Assembly: GCA_903632075.3 (NCBI GenBank)
Contig: CAHIKZ030003516.1
Location: 770,001 to 834,000 of the forward strand
Source: Acanthosepion pharaonis
Lineage: Eukaryota > Mollusca > Cephalopoda > Sepiida > Sepiidae
Direction: 5' to 3'
Length of the DNA stretch: 64,000 bases
Part shown: positions 45,970-57,811 of the stretch, in pieces
Layout of the letters: each line of letters starts with the position of its first letter
Numbering within the stretch: the stretch's first letter is position 1
Notes under the pieces: model-generated
What the model saw: only the letters and a program-made list of their open reading frames with translations
The model's database searches: none
What the model was told of the DNA's origin: nothing
Program-made: the position numbers and the translations under genes

Positions 45970-47080
45970 CTATGGGAGCTTTTGATACTTCCAAATTGCA
46001 GATTTAGTGGGCATATATATTCTAGACACCTTGAGTAGAGTAGTTAACCTTAACCAAGTCAGAATTTATAGAGATGACAGCCTAATCATTGTCCCTAATA
46101 GCAATGGTCCCTTGACCATTGTAATTAGGGTCTTGAAATACCTAGGCCTTGAAATTGAAATATCTTCCAACCTGAAAATAGTCAACTTTTTGGATATTAC
46201 ACTCAATCTATCGAATGATACCTTTAAACCCTTCCATAAAGTTGATCAAACACCCCTATACATCAACGTCCACTCTAGATCACATCCCCTAAACTGTGAA
46301 TACGAGAATAAATAGGCTATCTTCTAGCCAAAAAATCTTTAATGATAATAAATTTATATACAATCAGGCCCTAAAAAATAGTGGTTTTAGACAAGAATTA
46401 AACTTTAATGGAGAATTTGTAAATCAGAATAATAACAGAACTAAAAACAGAAAGAGGAAGGTAATATCGTTCAACCCACCGTATTGCAGGCTCTCTAACA
46501 TTGATATAGGAAGTTTCTTTCTGAAATTAATTGATAAACATTTTCAATAGGAAGACACTGAAAATTACTCATGATTTTCTCCATATTTCTAACGCATATC
46601 TTCCCATAATTGCAGAATACTTAGAAACTACCATAGTAATGAAACTGAATCTAGTAACCCTACCTGCAATTGTAGGAATAAAAACCATTGTCCAATCGGG
46701 GGTAAATGTAAGTATGAAAATGTAATATACAAGGCAAAAATCTTTTCCAAGGAAAATATAAACGAGAAAAAAAGATATATAGGTATATCCACCAGTGATT
46801 GGCAGCAGCGTCTATACAACCATAGACGCTCATTTAGATATAGATGTCTCAGAAATCAAACTTCCTTATCCAAACACTACTGGGATCTGGTGGATAAGGG
46901 ATTAACCCCACTTTTGAAATGGAGATATTTATCAAGAGCTAGAACACTTAATAACTTCCGTGATCAGTGTGATCTGTGCATGGCGGAAAAAATTTTTATT
47001 ATCAAAGATAAGAATCAAGATGAACTGCTGAATCTTCGTAATGAGATATTTTCTAAATGTAGACATAAGAAATGATTCAA
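45970..47080 (+). mobile_element. Third Penelope-like remnant: RT tail plus GIY-YIG nuclease
   Basis: 46007-46315 has RT text YRDDSLIIVPNSNGP, then NFLDITLNLSNDTFKPFHKV. 46296-46550 holds KIFNDNKFIYNQALKNSGFR with NRKRKVISFNPPYC. A frame near 46740-46870 has YIGISTSDWQQRLYNHRRSF and SKHYWDLVDKGLTPLLKW, the GIY-YIG nuclease core with its R and H residues. Then 46890-47075 has WRYLSRARTLNNFRDQCDLC and ends KCRHKK. Only the N-terminal RT part is lost. Confidence 0.85.
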
Positions 47081-47234
47081 AACACAAGCACCGTTTTGTA
47101 ACGTTGTCACTTATGTCAGTTCCATCTTGGTTCAATAACATCGGACAAGACATTTTAATGGAATGACTATTATGTTTATCTCTATATATATCATTGTGTA
47201 TGTTTGTGATGCGCTATGTATTTAAATTTATTTA

Positions 47235-47239
<5 letters not shown>

Positions 47240-47265
<26 letters not shown>

Positions 47266-47270
47266 CTGTT

Positions 47271-47321
<51 letters not shown>

Positions 47322-47775
47322 ATATGTATATTTGTGTATGTATATGTATGTATGTATATATGTATATTTGTGTATGTATATGTATGTATGTATATATGTA
47401 TATTTGTGTATGTATATGTATGTATGTATATATGTATATTTGTGTATGTATATGTATGTATGTATATATATATATTTTTGTGTGTATATGTATGTATGTA
47501 TATATGTATATTTGTGTATGTGTGTGTATGTATGTATATTTGTGTATGTGTGTGTATGTGTATATATGTATATTTGTGTATGTGTGTGTATGTATGTATA
47601 TTTGTGTATGTGTGTGTATGTGTATATATGTATATTTGTGTATGTGTATATGGATGTATGTATAGTAAATGTGTTTATATGTGTGTGTATGTTTTGGTAT
47701 GTATGTACCCATATATATCTGCATATGGGTGTATATGAGACGAGTGTAGTTATATATATATATATATATATATAT
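47240..47775. repeat. Compound (TA)/(TG/TATG) microsatellite array
   Basis: A poly-T tract (47230-47262) is followed by (TA)n, then repeated tatatatgtatatttgtg blocks of about 56-60 bp, ending in (TA)n at 47752-47775. The long open frames it creates on both strands are artefacts. Confidence 0.95.
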
Positions 47776-49920
47776 AACTGGATGAGTAAATAGTTCAAAT
47801 GTTTCATTCAAGTTTACCATTAGGCTGAGTCATAAGTGATTTCTATTTTAAGGAAACCAATTGTAATGGCGAATGCATGATCCAAACAACTAATCATGTA
47901 GCTGTTAAGAATAAATTTGGAGTACACTGATAGACCTTAGGTTTTGCACAGTAATGGCAGCATACACTGTGGATAATTGTTCTCTTCCATAAAAATGCAA
48001 GGCTGCTGACAGATTGGAATAACATGGGAAAAAAAAAATTTGAAACTCGGTTGCTCTGTTCTAAAAAGCAGCTCTATTAACTTGACCTTATACCATCCGA
48101 TTCTTTTTCACCTGCTGCCAAACACTTTGAAAAGCCAGTTTGCCGAAAACTTTTTTTCACATCAAAACCTGCAGAATTTTACTCAAAAGGCATCAAAGAG
48201 CTTCCTGGTAAGTGGCAATAAGTCATTGCAAATAACGGCAAATATATAATTGAATAAAATGTAATTGTACTTTATTTTTTGAAGAATGAAGTTTATAAAC
48301 AAAAACGAAATTATTCAATAAAACAAGGCATCTTTTGTTTCTCATAATAGGCTCTGAAAATTACGTAATAAACAAAATTATTTTTCATAAAAATTAATAA
48401 TTTATTTAATTTAGAAAGCAATAGTTTTTTGTTTTTTTTTAAATTGATTTTTGTGTAAGATACCAATATATAATAACATGTACACATGTATCTTCTTTTT
48501 ACCTGTCCCATCAGGACATTGATCACGACTCTCCACAACTTCCTGTCTTTGTTCTGCTATCCATTCACACAAACTTCAAAAGTAAGTTACTTGCTTTTTT
48601 TTTTTCCTTGCTTATTTTGTGTCAATATGGCCTATGTGTGTTAGATTCTCTAGGCCCTGTGTCCTTATTATGCATTCCAGAAATTTTAACCGTCTTATAA
48701 GTATAACTGGTTTTTAATTCTTATATTCCTTAAGATTTCCTTTTTTGCCCATATGTTATGCCCATGCTCAGCATCCATTGTCACTTCAATCATCTTCGTC
48801 ATCTGGGAAGAGATTGTCCAGCATTAACCAGCAAATAAGAAATCAGATATTACAAAGCAGTCTTTGTTATTGTGCTTAAAAAAAATTTAATTTTCTGGTC
48901 TCTTAATAGTTGTTTAGTTTCTAAAAAGCATCTTTCACTATTTCTATGCAGACAGGTTCACCTCTCGTCTGGTTTACACTTCTCTCCGGTCTTTTGAACA
49001 GGAGTAGAGGTTTATCCCTTGTTCTATATTTAGGATTGGCTTTCCACTTCCTTCTAAAGTCTTCTTCTACTTTGTACTTCTAACGTCTCCAACTGAGCTC
49101 TGGATTTTTATTTGCTAATTATTTTTTCTTTCCTCCCAATATGAATACATAGGTTAACCTATCGTCAGGTTTACACTCTCTCTGGTCTTTTGAACAGGAG
49201 TAGAGGTTTATCCCTTGTTTCCTGTTTATGATTAGGCTTTCAGTTCCTTCTAAATTCTACTTCAATTCTGTACTTCTAATGCCTCTACCTAGACTATGAA
49301 ATTTATACTACTATTGGATTTCTGGTTCTTTCTAAAGTCTTTTCCTTCCAGTAGCCCCTCAGAGAAATCGTTCTCTTCCTCTTCCCAGCTATGGGTTAAA
49401 TAGCAGAGCAAGACTGGGCTCTCTAGCTATGGCTGATAATCTGTCGAGGAGAAGGATAACTCTGAATTCAAAACTGTATACAACCCTACATCCAAATCTT
49501 GGGTTGCTCTTTGGCAAAGTGTAACACCCAGGGGTTAGGGTGAAGAGGTCAGCTGCAGGATGTCGGATACGATCAATGGCAATGAACTGCAATGGTGTCA
49601 TGCAAAAAACAAGATTCTATTATTATAATTATTCTGAGCCAGAGGAAAATTGTATTTGACTCTAGGACCAAATTACAGTTTGCCCTTTGGCGAAGCATAG
49701 CACCCAACCCAGAAGCCACTCCTGCCAGGGTTTTGGTGAAGACGTTAGATGTGGTCAATAGCAGAATCTAGATGTGTGTGTGTGTGTGTGTGTGTTTTTT
49801 TTGTTTTTTTTTTTAATGGCTTCTCAATCTTTTTGAAGTTATTTAAAAATCAAAGCATATTTTCGAATTGTAAGAATTCTTTTTGGAGATAATGATTTTC
49901 TGATACAAGTCTTACTATTT
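47776..49920. other. Intergenic with dispersed repeats
   Basis: Two copies of the 100-bp repeat (48990-49080, 49160-49260). SINE-body-like segments occur at 49385-49500 and 49680-49750 (atgggttaaatagcagagc and similar). A TG tract lies at 49773-49795. No gene was found. Confidence 0.55.
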
Positions 49921-50178
49921 AACCCATAGCTGGGAAGAGAAGAGGTGGATTCATACCTTTCCCAAGAGTATTTGCACGTAAGTGAATATAACAAACCCAA
50001 CTGGAATTCAAACTCAGCTGTTTTTCAATCTCGTGCCTTCATTATACCACCCAGACATCCAGGCTTACAGCACCTGGTATTCGCAAGTGGTCACCCATCT
50101 AGATACTGACTGGGTTCAAAGTTGCTTAACTTTAGTGATCATACAAACGGCATTGAACTACAATAGTGTTGTGCAAAA
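49921..50178 (-). mobile_element. SINE with 5S-rRNA-like and tRNA-like head (minus)
   Basis: Reverse-complement order: 5S-like segment (50063-50178, including gggtgaccacttgcgaatac and accaggtgctgtaagc read in the sense direction), tRNA-like unit, then the family B body. It has the same architecture as 25592 and 60741. Confidence 0.78.
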
Positions 50179-50339
50179 AAGATCCTTCATACTGGATAGT
50201 AGATGAGAATTAATTATTCCGAGTAAGATGAAAACATGTAGAATATATATATATATATATATATGTGCAACCCCCACCCCCACCACCACCACCACCTTCT
50301 GATGACTCGTATCCTGATGGACAACCTAGTTAATTTTCC

Positions 50340-51250
50340 AACTTCTGATTTTAACATTCTACACTACTTCAAATAAAAGGTTAGGAAGGAAACCCCCATC
50401 AATACTAGAAAGGGCGATAGCAGCTACAGGACTTGAGAAACCTGTTTACCTGAAATTCTATACCACTTCAAATAAAAGGTTAGGAAGAAAGACCCCCAAT
50501 CAACACTGGAAAGAGTGATAACAGCTACTGGACTTGAGAAATCATTTTTCCTAAAAAATTGTTTTAAAAGAAAGATTTTATAAATTTCAATCAGAAGCAG
50601 TACTGGCTGCTCGGTCAAGGAATGCTTGTGTTTGAAGTAAGCCAGTTTCTCGCTCTTTAAGTCTTGAAGCTAAGATCTCCGCAACCAGTTTTTGACAAAT
50701 TTAGGCCCCTTATAAGAGCATTCAAAATGGCCTGGTTAAACTTTTACAGATTGGTTTGACTTTCAAATACTTTGGTGAGTGAGCATTCTTGTCTTACCCA
50801 AGTGTATAAAGATACATGATCGCCCAAGCGTGTATCACATATGGCATTTAACTACTGCTGCTCTCTGGTTTGTGGTCGTACCATTTCCCATGACTCCAAT
50901 GCAGATGAGAGAACAATTTATAATGACGAGGCCTGTATTCTTTCCGTGCATGCATTTCACAGGCACTAATGGCACTTTCCACCTCCATACCACAAAGTCT
51001 GCACTTGACGCTATTATTAGTAATATGGATGTCATTCATGACATATTCAGAAATATTTTAAAAAAACTGTCAGCTGTATAAAACTGCTTTCTCAGATCGA
51101 TGGTTAAAAGGTTGCTTCGAGATGTTGACATTCCACACTACTTCAAAGAAAAGGTTAGTAAGGAAACCCCCATCAATACTGGAAAGAGCAATAACAGCTA
51201 CTGGACTTCAGAAATCTGTTTTCCTTAGCAGTACTGGCTGCTAGGTTAAT
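50340..51250. repeat. Local triplicated segment
   Basis: A block of about 80 bp (caaataaaaggttaggaagg, then cccccatcaatactgg and gctactggacttgagaaa) occurs at 50368-50445, 50467-50545 and 51140-51225. The phrase gcagtactggctgct follows the last two. Family unknown. Confidence 0.7.
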
Positions 51251-51939
51251 GAATGCCAAATGTTTCCTTGTAGGGAAAAGGCTAATATTACTGTTATCAT
51301 AATGGGAATGAAAACTTCCGTGATGAATTTATGGAGAAAAAGGTATTCGTTATTTTAAATAAACAAAATTCAAATTAACAGGTGACATTTTAAAAAGCAC
51401 TATTCAGATATAAAAGTTATCCTCCTTTAATTTTTCAATTTTTTGGTTTTTCAGTGAAATGAACCATTTGATGAAGGGAAGATTTGATTTATCAGTTTTG
51501 GTGAAACCAGTTTTCAGGCAAACATCATTTGCTGTCGTGATTGCCTCCCCTCTTTTTCATGATGGTCATCTTAGAAGATTGTCAACCACTTTCTAGATAG
51601 AAGCCGGCTGCATTAAAAAAAAAAAAAAAATCTCTCAGGTCGGCATTACTGCAAATGGCCATCTTGAAAAGAAAAAAACAGTACCCCCTTTAACACTTAT
51701 ACTCCATAACATGGTCATCAGTTATATAAAGATCTGCATATGGTCACTTTTCTTTTGTCCAAGGGTCATCTTCAAGAAAAAATTTTCATATACCATTGCA
51801 AGTGGCATGACTGATTGTGTTCCAAATTGGGGTAGAATTATCATTATATTGGGTTTAGCTTGGGATACTTTTCTTTTTTTAAGATCAGGGCAATAATGCC
51901 ACTAAGACGCAAGGGGATGAAAGAGAATGAAAACACCTG

Positions 51940-52190
51940 CTATGCCACTTCATTGTGGCAAACAACCCACATTTCCTCCGACTCCCAAGAGGATGTTTCC
52001 TCGATCACTACAATCTTAGCTTGTTCAAGTCAAGGGTTAACTGTTATCTTCTGTACATATCTGCACTGACCAGCTTCTTCCCATGAACCACTGTTCTGTG
52101 GAACCAAGTCCCAAGAGGATGTTTCTCTGCTCACTACAGTCTTAACCTGTTCAAGTCTAGGGTTAACCACTGTCTTCCTATCCATATAAA
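51940..52190 (+). mobile_element. LINE C-terminal fragment, partly duplicated
   Basis: Contains two phrases of the type LWNQVPRGCFS with LNLFKSRVN. They are decayed and near 51950-52040 and 52095-52190. The end resembles that at 32640-32860. Confidence 0.55.
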
Positions 52191-52775
52191 CTGTCTCTTA
52201 ACATAACCCTATAAACCTGTAATCCTGTTCAAAAGACGAGGGAGAAATGTGAACTGGGCAATAACAATTGTTATATGAGGAGAGACTGAAAAATTCTTAG
52301 CCTAACCAAGATGTTCTTCCAAAAGAAAATCTAATGTTTGGTCAGATGGGAAGTTGGTTGGGTTAAGATCTTTTCAGCACCTCCTTTAAAAGTATTGTCG
52401 TTTTTAATCATGGGTAATATCGCAAGAGTTCTTTCAGGGTCTTTGAAGTAGTTAGTCAGTCCATATTTTCTCAATTCAAGATCATGTCTGTTGTTGATAA
52501 ATCTTGATAGCTCCCAAAGCAATGCTTAATTAAAATAGAAGTAAAATATCTTGAATAATATTTTTATAGATTTGCAGATACAAAGATTGTGATTATAACT
52601 GTTTTTAAGACAATTGCGTTTAGATATGATTTCCCACCTGGACATCAAGAATTTGATATAATCAATAGTTACAGGTAAGGTTTGGATTCTTCATCGATAA
52701 ATTCAAATCTTGTTTCTCAAACTGGATTACATGTATCCTGGAAAATTTGTCTACATTTCTGAAATGAGGTTATTA

Positions 52776-52930
52776 CAGTGTAACCCGGATATAAGAGAGA
52801 TTTTCTCTAGTCCCAAATTAGAGCCTGTGTTAATGTATATAAAATAGACCAAACCCGGATATAAGAGAAACCCGGATATAAGAGACTTCTTCTCCGGTCC
52901 CAACAAATCTCTTATATCCCGGTTACACTG
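52776..52930. mobile_element. Pogo/Tigger-type MITE, 155 bp
   Basis: TIRs begin cagtgtaacccggatataag and are flanked by TA on both sides (52774-52775, 52931-52932), as expected for Tc1/mariner-pogo insertions. The internal cccggatataagaga unit is repeated. There is no coding capacity. Confidence 0.8.
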
Positions 52931-52937
52931 TATAACT

Positions 52938-53458
52938 ATTTACATCATTTGGACTGTTCTCCTCATTTTTATTGTCACATTCACAATGTTTCGGCCATTG
53001 TACGTGCCAGCCTTCTTCAGGTGAAATTTGTTGGAATTTCAAACAAAACCCTTTATTTAGTCCACGGCAGTAGATTGTTCTAATTCCATGTACCATGCCT
53101 TTTTTTGGATATTTCAGTTTTAGTTATTTTGCCAAGTTTCTTTTTTGTTCTCTCTGATGGGGCCAGGGATTGATCTCAAAACTCTTTGGGTCAAGTCACT
53201 TTTTAGAATCAATCAACCAAGGATTGAACTCACAACTTGCTTTTATCCACTGGGCCATGGATAAAAATGTTGGTTGATTAAAAACTGAGATATCCAAAAG
53301 CATGGTATGTGGAATTAGAACAATCTATCCCCCGTGGACGAAATAAAGGGTTCAGTTAAAAATTCCCAAAAATATCACCTGAAGAAGGCCAGTGTGTACA
53401 ACAGCCGAAACATTGTGAATGTGACAAAATGAGGACAACACTCCAAACAATGTAAATG
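52938..53458. mobile_element. Penelope-type fold-back with tRNA-like centre
   Basis: Arms 52938-53120 and 53282-53458 are inverted diverged copies. They carry the PLE-terminus phrase of the cacaatgtttcggcc type with cttcttcaggtg. The 160-bp centre, read on the minus strand, has tggcccagtgg (A-box-like) and gagttcaatcc (B-box-like). No RT remains. Confidence 0.82.
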
Positions 53459-53610
53459 AATCTTGTAGGTACACAAGAGAAATTAGGGAGTGGGGGGGAT
53501 CTATGATCAAGTCACTCACACTTTCGATACTTTTTACAATGTGTCTTCCCTGTCCCCATTAATGAAAAAAGACAATTTCTTTCTGTATTCCCACTTTGAC
53601 TCTCGGCTAT

Positions 53611-55354
53611 ACAGGAATCCCTCAATTAGTGCGGCTAACGTGTATATCGGTAACTATAAAAAAAAAATCAGTTTTCAATTACTATGGTTAAACATAGGTA
53701 CCTCCACTGAATTTTTGACACCTAAAGTTTAAAATTCATTTTTAAAAATGAAAAAGCATTCTTGAAGCTTTCATTTTAGCTTTAATTGAAAGCTAAATGA
53801 CTTAGTTTACTATTTCCAGTAAGCAAAATATTCTGGTGCATTTCAAATAGAAATTATATTGATTAGAATCTCAACATTTTGTTCACTTTCACAAAATTGG
53901 CCATTTTTGACACATTTGTAAACAAAAGTTAATTCTCAGTTTTAAAAATCTTCCAAAAATAAAATATACTTTTCTGAATATTAGCTGATTTAAAGTGTAA
54001 TTAATCTGATTTGAAAATATATTATTTACTTTATTTTAAAAATCCATTTCTTTGCTATTTTAAACTTAAACAGTAGCAGTGATTATGTGCTTATCACCAT
54101 CACTTTTCACTTGTAGATCACTTGACAAGCAATGATAAAATCTGTCAACATCTTTACTGTTGTTCTATGGAGACTTTATCAGTGAAAAAACATAATTTAA
54201 TAAAATGACAGGTAAGTGCCTTTTTTAATATAGTTTTTGAGTACTTGGTAATCTTAAAAATGTTGGAAAATATTCTCCGTAATCTAATTTTACTATAGTC
54301 ATCACTCTTATTTTCTGATTATGTTGTGTATGGTCAACCATACTTTCAAACAAAGGCAAGTTATTTTTTATATACATAAAAAAAATTTAAATTTAAAAAA
54401 AATATTGGGTGGTAAACAACTTTATTGAGCTTTTCAATTTTTGATTTATAAATATAGTTTTCACTTAATAACAATGTCACCCAACCGGATTGAAGTAATG
54501 CAGAATTTTAAAAGATTTATAATTTTATAAATTATTATAATTAAATTTTTTAAAAATGAAAACCATTCTTGTCAAAATTCATTATACATCAAAAAATTTT
54601 TTTCTTCAGACAATAGTGTCCTTAATAAATCTTAATTATAAAAGTAATTAAAAGCTTTTCTAATTAAATAATGGCAGTTTTTATTTTAAGATTCAGAGCA
54701 GATTTTCAGGAAATGAGTAGTAATTTGAAAAAAAAAAATTGATGATTTACATTCTCCTAAGAGTCCTGTTTTTTAACTAATAAAACAAATTTTGAGATTG
54801 CAATTTCTTAAAATGTGGGGGAGATGGAACATGTAAAAAAAAAAATTTTTTACCAAGATTTTCTAAAAAAAAAAAAAAAATAATTTCAAAAATAATTTCA
54901 TTCATTTGTGAATAAGTCCTGAAAGTTACATTAAAATATGACAATTATTTGATTTTTGCAAGAATTTCTAAATCAGTGTGTTTTTCACCAGAAAGAAGTG
55001 CAAAAACACTAATTGAAAATTAACGTCAACCGCTGATGCAAAAAAAACAAGATTTTTAAGCAAAATTTTGAACGTGCTAGAAAGAATTAAAAAATTTCAT
55101 AAAATAGTAAAAAAATATTTTGTTCTTTCCTCTTAACAATAACAAGCATTTTGATCATAAAACTTTCTTTTTATTAAGTTAGGGGACTTTTTTTCATCAT
55201 GCTATGCTGTTTTTCAGCAAGCAAGTGGAGGTACCTAGAAATGGAAGAATGTTTTACCGCACTAATTGAGTATTATGTATACACTAATCGAATTTTGGTA
55301 TATAAAATTTTTAGAGCACTAATCGAAAATGTATTAATTGAAGGATTTCCCACT
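53611..55354. mobile_element. Probable non-coding DNA transposon with diverged TIRs
   Basis: The left end, gaatccctcaattagtgc, and the inverted right end, gaaatccttcaattaatac, are related. Further pieces near both ends are inverted copies, including aggtacctccact at 53698 and gtggaggtacct at 55224. The interior is AT-rich with no ORF of note. It may be a pogo-like non-autonomous element. Confidence 0.5.
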
Positions 55355-55489
55355 TTCAGACAATTTGCAAGTAGATCTTCCAGAATTATTCTATGGCCAA
55401 AGATCTTTTTGAAATCTCAAATGTTTGGTGTTCCATAAGTGTAGTTATATTGATCTGTGTTGAAAAAAAAAGTTTGGAAAATCTTTTGC

Positions 55490-56450
55490 GGTTTACATCC
55501 ACTTACTGTTGCAAACAATTTTTTTCAGCCAAGACCAAATTTCATTCAAGACTCATACTCCTGCTTTATATCCGGAGATTCTTGATAAAATCCAAAGAAA
55601 AATCTGCAATGTCATTGGTCCTGACCTGGCATCTCAGCTTTCGCCCCTTTTCCCACAGCCATAACATGGCAATTGTTCTGATGAACTTTCCTCTATGCGA
55701 CTTTATGAATTTAAGCACAGTACTAGATTGGCGGCAATGTCTCGTCATTTTACAGTTGAAATGGCTAGAAGTAACTCTAAGTTTAAGCTATATTATATTG
55801 AATCACCTGCTAAGTCTGCTGTATGAAAAGCTTGTTCACTGTGTCATGCTAGACAATTTTTCTTGCCAGAATCTATTTTGCATATTGATAAGCCTACCAT
55901 TCGTTCATGTTTTGAATATTGATGCCACACTTGGTCTGGTGCTCCTGCATTATATTTAGAGATTCTTGATAAAATCTAAAGAAGAATCTGCAATGTCGTT
56001 AGTCCTGACCTGGCATCTCGGTTTCAATCCCTTTCCCACCACCATAAAATAGCTTTCCTGTGGCTTTTCTATAAATACTTTCATGGTAATTTTTCTGATG
56101 AACCTTCTGCTTTGGTACCTAGACTTTATGAATTTAAGTGTACGACTAGATTGGCAGATAGGTCTCATCATTTTAGTTGAAAATGGTTAGATGTAACTGT
56201 AAGTTCTATGCTAACAGTTTCTTCTCTCACACTTCTCACTTGTGGAACTTTCTTCTGGCTTCTTGCTTTGAAGTAAAATTTGATCATCAAAAATTTAAAT
56301 GCGACGTCAATCATTATCTTCTACCTTCTTGATTCCTTTTCTTTTATTGTTCTTTCTTTTTAATTTTTTTCTTTTTCTCTTATTCTTTCACACTCTTGTG
56401 TCTTAGTGGCTTTACTGCCTTGCTTAGGGCGAAATGATTAAAAAAGAAAG
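55490..56450 (+). mobile_element. Jockey-type LINE 3' part, duplicated
   Basis: Two successive decayed copies of the IYKS/EY-C/LEILDKI region start near 55555 and 55855. The second continues to a C-terminal LWNF-like end and 3' tail ggctttactgccttgcttag, also seen at 45115. Confidence 0.7.
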
Positions 56451-57424
56451 AAATTAAGGAGAATCTATGACACTCTCAAGCAGGACAAAAGGGTATGTGG
56501 GGGGAAACAGTTTCAGAAGTCTTAAAATATAAAATTATTTTCCTCATCGGATTATCTAAGAATTTATGGATTATAGATAATTCGTCATAATTTAATGTAA
56601 TATTTTAAGCTCATTAATACATTATTTTTCTTTTAACAAAAAGTTGGGGGGGGCTTTCAAGAAAACAGGGAATAAGAATAGAGGAAGAATTTTCACTACC
56701 AACGTCTTTTTATAAATTTTTGGTTCTTCAAATTTTTTAGGGGGAGGAATTATAAAAAATATTTAAAAAATAATAAAAAAAAAAAAAAAAACAATTCTTA
56801 GGAAAAACATTTTTAGAAAAAAAAAAAAAAATTTTTTTTTTCTTTTCTTAAAACCATGCGTGCATATCCCATTAGGGAAAAATAGATGTCAGTTGTTTAA
56901 AGCAAATATTTAGCAAAGTAAAAACATTTTAAAATGTCAAAGAAAAAAAAAGAAAAAGTAAAATCAATAATTGAAATATCCTTTTCTTATTTCCCCCAAA
57001 AAATGTCTAGTGCCAAAAAAAAAAAAAAAAATAATAATAATAATAATGTTCTATAGTTCTTTACAAACAAATATTGTCTTTTGGGCACCTTGGTGTGGGG
57101 TAATGGTTAACAATCTAGTCTGGTTGATCAAAACTACAGAGTATTGATTTTGATCCTCACTGAGCATCCCATAATTGTGGCCTTGTGCCAGACTAAGCAT
57201 AGCTTAGTAAACAACAAATATTGTCCTGTTCAGTGTTTCATAAAAATGCATCTTTTTCTCAATGTCATTCTTACATTTGTATATATATATATATATATAT
57301 TTTTTTTTTTTTACAATTGTTCATTTGGTTATATGTGTAGTAAAATATACCCCCTCCCCCTTGATGAACAAATGACCCCTGACCAAAGGTCATTACCAAA
57401 TTCAGGCACTGACTTTATAAAGGG
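56451..57424. other. Intergenic with small SINE-like segment
   Basis: A tracts at 56777-56791 and 57017-57035. A tRNA-like stretch at about 57085-57200 has ggggtaatggttaacaatc with gattttgatcctc. Its tail ataattgtggccttgtgcc is shared with 24461-24480. Confidence 0.5.
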
Positions 57425-57811
57425 CTATACCCGACTTTCTAACAAGGCAGCATCGTTGTTGTCTTTGGCTTCACCATCATTCTTGGTCTCCTCAGGGCAA
57501 GCCTTTTCTCCCATTGATCTCTCAATGGATTGAACAGTTTTTGCAAAAACGGCCAGGCTGTTATCTTCAGCATCATCGGTGGGTGTAATTGCCATCTCTG
57601 GAGTGTTTTCTTCACTATTCAGCCCTGAATAACCGTTCATTTGTGCAGAGATTTGCGATTTGCCTTCAATGATTTCAGTTAATGTCCGATTCAATGTTTC
57701 TGAGTCCATTAATTCTCGCATCTCTTCGTCATCTCCACCTACACTCATGATACTACCAATCATCGTTGCATTTTCCAGTATGGAGCCACTGGCCATTTTC
57801 AGTTGTAAAAC
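57425..57811 (-). CDS. Coiled-coil gene terminal exon
   Basis: Acceptor ttctgcag, then VLQLKMASGSILENATMIGS and a 100-residue acidic tail ending NDAALLESRV and TAG. The Met at codon 6 is internal because the exon joins in frame to the previous one. The tail holds helical DDEEMRELMDSETLNRTL and SLAVFAKTVQSIERSM segments. No known domain. Confidence 0.78.
   Translation of the reverse strand, partial: VLQLKMASGSILENATMIGSIMSVGGDDEEMRELMDSETLNRTLTEIIEGKSQISAQMNGYSGLNSEENTPEMAITPTDDAEDNSLAVFAKTVQSIERSMGEKACPEETKNDGEAKDNNDAALLESRV

Noticed and set aside
47191..47820. Long Tyr/Ile/Val/Cys-rich ORFs on both strands
   Set aside because: Pure microsatellite translation.
48040..48249. 69-aa ORF in the intergenic region
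   Set aside because: Nothing recognisable, no neighbours, length within chance.
52331..52522. Minus-strand 63-aa ORF with plausible amino-acid composition
   Set aside because: No splice context or recognised family. It may be a transposon scrap, but the evidence is too thin.
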